Source of the DNA: Actinomycetota bacterium
GTDB taxonomy: Bacteria > Actinomycetota > Acidimicrobiia > Acidimicrobiales > AC-14
DNA length: 9,926 nt
Assembly: GCA_020200615.1 (NCBI GenBank)
Contig: JAIVIH010000139.1
Coordinates: forward strand, 1-9,926
Direction: 5' to 3'
The notes below the pieces were generated by a model that did not search any database, was not told where the DNA came from, and worked only from the letters and a program-made list of their open reading frames with translations. A program made the translations under genes and the position numbers. Below, in pieces: positions 7,421 through 9,926 of the stretch; the first letter of the stretch is position 1; every line of letters starts with the position of its first letter.

Positions 7421-7426
7421 AAACTA
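7421..7426 (-). promoter_or_regulatory. Possible -10 element for a leaderless nuoF-like transcript
   Basis: Read on the minus strand, TAGTTT (TANNNT type) stands exactly 6 bases before the ATG at 7412-7414. This matches the spacing seen before metF and is consistent with leaderless transcription. No Shine-Dalgarno is present between them. No clear -35 is visible. Confidence 0.4.
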
Positions 7427-7443
7427 CGCCACCGCCCCGTCGG

Positions 7444-7449
7444 TAGGCT
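7444..7449 (+). promoter_or_regulatory. Possible -10 element for icd
   Basis: TAGGCT (TANNNT type) lies 11 bases before the icd ATG at 7461, which would give a leader of only a few bases. It sits in the 46-bp region shared with the divergent nuoF-like gene, so the two promoters would be nearly back to back. Support is a short motif only. Confidence 0.25.
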
Positions 7450-7460
7450 CTGCGCCCACT

Positions 7461-8535
7461 ATGGCTGAGCGAATCACGGTGGCCGGCGGCGTGCTGCAAG
7501 TGCCGGACGAGCCGACCATCCCCTACATCCGTGGTGACGGCATCGGGGTCGACATCTGGCCCGCGGCCCAGGCCGTTCTCGACGCGGCCGTGGCCCGCCA
7601 GGGGCGCCGGATCGAGTGGCTCCCGGTGCTGGCCGGACAGCAGGCCTTCGACGAGACCGGCTCGTGGCTCCCCGAGGAGACGGTGCAGGCCTTCCGGGAC
7701 CACGTGGTCGGCATCAAGGGTCCCTTGACCACGCCCGTGGGAGGGGGCATCCGCAGCCTCAACGTCGCCCTCCGCCAGGTACTCGACCTCTACGTGTGCC
7801 TGCGGCCGGTGCGGTGGTTCCAGGGTGTCCCTTCGCCGGTCAAGCATCCGGAGAAGGTCGACATGGTCATCTTCCGGGAGAACACCGAGGACGTCTACGC
7901 CGGGAAGGAGCTGGAGGAGGGCACCGACGAGGTCAAGCGCCTCATCGAATTCCTCCACGACGAGTTCAACTGGGAGATCCGGGCCGACTCCGGGATCGGG
8001 ATCAAGCCGGTGTCCATCACCGGCTCCAAGCGACTGGTCCGGGCGGGCCGACGTGGCCGTGGGCTGGGACGACTGCGGCGGCCAGCCCGGCGATCGCATC
8101 CTGGTCAAGGACACCATCGCCGACATCTTCCTCCAGCAGGTGCTGACCCGCCCCGAGGAGTTCGACGTGATCGCGACCACCAACCTCAACGGCGATTACG
8201 CCTCGGACGCCCTGGCGGCCCAGGTGGGGGGGATCGGCATCGCTCCCGGCGGAAACATCAACTACGTCACCGGCCACGGGGTGTTCGAGGCGACCCACGG
8301 CACGGCGCCGAAGTACGCGGGCCAGGACAAGGTGAACCCCGGCTCCCTGCTGCTGTCGGGTGTGCTCATGCTCGAGCACCTGGGCTGGCAGGAGGCGGCC
8401 GACAGCATCGTGGGCGCCCTCGAGGCCACCATCGCCGACCGGATCGTGACCTACGACTTCGCCCGCCTCACCGAGGGCGCCACTGAGGTGAAGACGTCGG
8501 AGTTCGCGGCCGCCATCATCGACCGGCTGGCGTGA
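7461..8535 (+). pseudogene. icd: NADP-dependent isocitrate dehydrogenase with internal gap and frame change
   Basis: This is the TCA enzyme that oxidatively decarboxylates isocitrate to 2-oxoglutarate. The first frame, from ATG 7461, gives [31 protein letters not shown] (Ser99, Asn101 and Arg105 match E. coli 113, 115 and 119), [11 protein letters not shown] (Tyr146 matches Tyr160) and [18 protein letters not shown]. At about 8040-8055 homology switches to the +1 frame: [41 protein letters not shown] (both metal-binding Asp), [17 protein letters not shown] and VTYDFARL; the Lys-Tyr, Val and Tyr/Arg pattern of the last two points to NADP. The pieces total about 358 codons against roughly 405-416, so about 45-55 codons are missing, including the VHKGNIMKFTEG-type segment with catalytic Lys (E. 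coli Lys230). As written, translation from 7461 leaves the family at about residue 195 and continues out of frame to 8486. Flanks show no decay. mdh starts 4 bp after the stop, so they are likely cotranscribed. Confidence 0.9.
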
Positions 8536-8539
8536 GAGG

Positions 8540-9475
8540 GTGAAGATCACCGTCGTCGGGGCCGGCTTCTACGGGTCCACCCTCGCCCAGCGCATCGCCG
8601 AAGCCGACTACGCCACCCAGGTCGTGCTCACCGACGTGGTGGAGGGCAAGCCCCAAGGCCTGGCCCTGGACCTGATGCAGAGCCGGGCCATCGCCGGCTT
8701 CCACACCGAGGTCGTCGGCTCCAACGACTACGGCCCGGCCGCCGGCTCGACCGTGGCCGTCATCACCGCAGGGGTGCCCCGCAAGCCGGGAATGAGCCGC
8801 ATGGACCTCCTGGAGACCAACGCCCGCATCGTGATCGACGTCACCCGGCGCCTGCTCGAAGTGGCCCCCGACGCCGTCCTCATCGTCGTCACCAACCCCC
8901 TCGACGAGATGACGGCGCTGGCCGCCGAAGTCTCCGGGCTCCACCGGTCCCGGGTCATGGGGCAGGCGGGTGTGCTCGACACGGCCCGCTTCCGCCACTT
9001 CCTGGCCGAGCGGGCGGGCGTCGACCCCGAGGAGGTCAAGGCCCTCACCCTCGGCTCGCACGGCGAGACCATGGTGCCTGTGCCTTCCCTGGCGTGGGTC
9101 GGCGGGAAGCGGCTGGACGACGTGCTCGACGCGGCCGCGGTGGCCGAGGTCGTGGTCCGCACCCGGGACGCGGGGGCCGAGATCGTGGGCCTCCTGAAGA
9201 CGGGCTCGGCCTACTTCGCGCCGGCAGCGGCAGCGGAGGCCATGGTCCGGGCCGTGGTCACGGAAAGTGCCGACGTCCTCCCCGTCAGCGCCTGGCTGGG
9301 CGGTGAGTACGGCATCAGAGGCGTCTACCTGGGCGTTCCTGCCCGGCTCGGCCCCGAAGGCGTGGAGGAGATCGTCGAGCTTCCGCTGGCCGAGGCCGAG
9401 CTGGCCGCCCTGCGGGCCGCGGCCGAGGCCGTGCGGGTCAAGCAAGCGGAGGCCGTGGGCCTGGCCCGGCCTTAG
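8540..9475 (+). CDS. mdh: Malate dehydrogenase (LDH-like type)
   Basis: Cytoplasmic NAD-dependent oxidation of malate to oxaloacetate in the TCA cycle. It has 311 residues, the normal length for this class. The start is the GTG at 8540, giving MKITVVGAGFYGSTLAQR with the GxGxxG nucleotide loop at the very N-terminus; only 4 bases separate it from the icd stop, with GAGAGG immediately before. Other landmarks are VLTDVVEGKPQGLALDLMQS (acidic end of beta-2, NAD-type), ITAGVPRKPGMSRMDLL (the specificity-loop Arg that marks malate rather than lactate dehydrogenase), VVTNPLDEMT, GQAGVLDTARFRHFLA and the catalytic histidine in LGSHGETMVPVPS. No gap or frame problem is visible. Its tight spacing with icd suggests one transcript for consecutive TCA functions. 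Confidence 0.95.
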   Translation: MKITVVGAGFYGSTLAQRIAEADYATQVVLTDVVEGKPQGLALDLMQSRAIAGFHTEVVGSNDYGPAAGSTVAVITAGVPRKPGMSRMDLLETNARIVIDVTRRLLEVAPDAVLIVVTNPLDEMTALAAEVSGLHRSRVMGQAGVLDTARFRHFLAERAGVDPEEVKALTLGSHGETMVPVPSLAWVGGKRLDDVLDAAAVAEVVVRTRDAGAEIVGLLKTGSAYFAPAAAAEAMVRAVVTESADVLPVSAWLGGEYGIRGVYLGVPARLGPEGVEEIVELPLAEAELAALRAAAEAVRVKQAEAVGLARP

Positions 9476-9483
9476 CTCCGCTT

Positions 9484-9539
9484 GACCGATCTGACTCGGG
9501 CGATTGAGGCGAGCAAGCTCTGCTTGCGAGTCGAAGGTC
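9484..9539. terminator. Weak stem-loop between convergent mdh and J-domain genes
   Basis: GCAAGC (9513-9518) and GCTTGC (9522-9527) form a perfect 6-bp stem with a TCT loop. GACTC (9493-9497) with GAGTC (9528-9532), and GACC (9484-9487) with GGTC (9536-9539), could extend it with a large 5' bulge. It sits exactly in the 65-bp convergent gap, where a bidirectional terminator would be expected. There is no T-tract on either strand, so termination is only inferred from position. Confidence 0.4.
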
Positions 9540-9540
9540 G

Positions 9541-9926
9541 TTAGGAGTCGCGGCTGCGGGCCCGCAGCATGGTCAGCAGGGGGGCGGCGACGAAGCTCAC
9601 CGCCGTCACCGGGGCCATGAGCAGGGCCAGCGTCCGCAGCCCCTCCGACTCGGTCATGGCGCTGAAGGCGAAGGTGGCGACGGCGGTCAGCAGGAGAAGG
9701 ACGGGGATCAACATCAGCAGGTCGGACGGTCGCGGCGGGGCGAGGACTTCGGGCTCGTCCCGCAGGTGGTCGAGGTCGTCGTCGTCCGGGTCCTCCGGGT
9801 CGCCGCTCGGCCCGAACCGGGTGGCGCCCGCGCCCGAGAAGTGAGGCCGCGGGGTAGTGCCGATGGCCCGGTCGTAGGCCCGCCGCCGCTCGGGATCGCT
9901 GAGGACCTCCCAGGCCAGGTTGACGT
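9541..9926 (-). CDS. J-domain (DnaJ-like) membrane protein, 5'-truncated by window edge
   Basis: The gene enters from the right edge on the minus strand and stops at 9541-9543; 127 C-terminal residues are visible. The first 21, VNLAWEVLSDPERRRAYDRA and the next residue, match the end of a J domain (helix III into helix IV, with the conserved LSDPxxRxxYD), so the HPD motif and helices I-II should lie outside the window. A linker rich in Asp, Glu and Pro follows (visible residues 39-66, including four consecutive Asp), then two hydrophobic segments at about 69-89 and 96-119 separated by a short charged turn, and a basic tail ending ARSRDS. The likely form is a cytoplasmic J domain tethered to the membrane by a C-terminal hairpin, where it would recruit DnaK. 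It lacks the Gly/Phe-rich and zinc-finger regions of true DnaJ, so I give no symbol. No start codon is available here. Confidence 0.82.
   Translation of the reverse strand, partial: VNLAWEVLSDPERRRAYDRAIGTTPRPHFSGAGATRFGPSGDPEDPDDDDLDHLRDEPEVLAPPRPSDLLMLIPVLLLLTAVATFAFSAMTESEGLRTLALLMAPVTAVSFVAAPLLTMLRARSRDS

Noticed and set aside
2222..8055. Self-splicing introns or inteins as the cause of the purH, folD and icd interruptions
   Set aside because: The genes have lost sequence and gained nothing; no intron- or intein-like insert is present at any junction.
8540..9475. Lactate dehydrogenase instead of malate dehydrogenase
   Set aside because: The specificity loop carries the Arg of malate dehydrogenases (PRKPGMSR) where lactate dehydrogenases have Gln, and the gene is adjacent to icd.
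1..9926. A defence, mobile or otherwise novel accessory system
   Set aside because: Every gene that can be read is a housekeeping enzyme, a membrane protein or a propeller protein; no nuclease, reverse transcriptase, transposase, integrase, repeat array or toxin-antitoxin pair is seen.

Overview
The window is a compact stretch of GC-rich bacterial chromosome holding core carbon metabolism. High GC, GTG starts, weak Shine-Dalgarno sequences, possible leaderless promoters and the protein sequences themselves suggest an actinobacterium, plausibly an uncultured member of the Acidimicrobiia. That assignment is an inference; there is no rRNA here to confirm it. I see no tRNA, rRNA, CRISPR array, insertion sequence, integrase, toxin-antitoxin or defence genes.

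Layout from left to right: the 3' two-thirds of sucD (succinyl-CoA ligase alpha subunit, +); a small four-helix membrane protein (-); a purine and one-carbon cluster on the + strand, purN-purH-folD-metF; a secreted, C-terminally anchored Asp-box (BNR/sialidase-fold) protein (+) whose end overlaps by 16 bp the convergent end of a stand-alone NuoF-like flavo-iron-sulfur protein (-); divergent from that, the TCA pair icd-mdh (+); and, running off the right edge, the C-terminal part of a J-domain membrane protein (-). Three TCA enzymes (sucD, icd, mdh) therefore lie within 10 kb. PurN and the transformylase half of PurH use 10-formyl-THF, FolD interconverts the one-carbon folates, and MetF draws off methylene-THF for methionine.

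The striking feature is that several housekeeping genes carry clean internal gaps while both flanks stay highly conserved. purH lacks roughly 170 codons and changes frame at about 2222-2240. folD lacks roughly 45-50 codons in frame at about 3177-3182, including the expected Rossmann NADP motif. icd lacks roughly 45-55 codons and changes frame at about 8040-8055, losing the segment with the catalytic lysine. The Asp-box protein probably lacks its last blade, in frame, at about 5875-5890. metF, the nuoF-like gene, mdh, purN and the visible part of sucD look intact. A metagenome assembly artefact is the leading explanation; real, very recent lesions cannot be excluded from sequence alone. I found no convincing new biological system; these junctions are what most deserves a second look.
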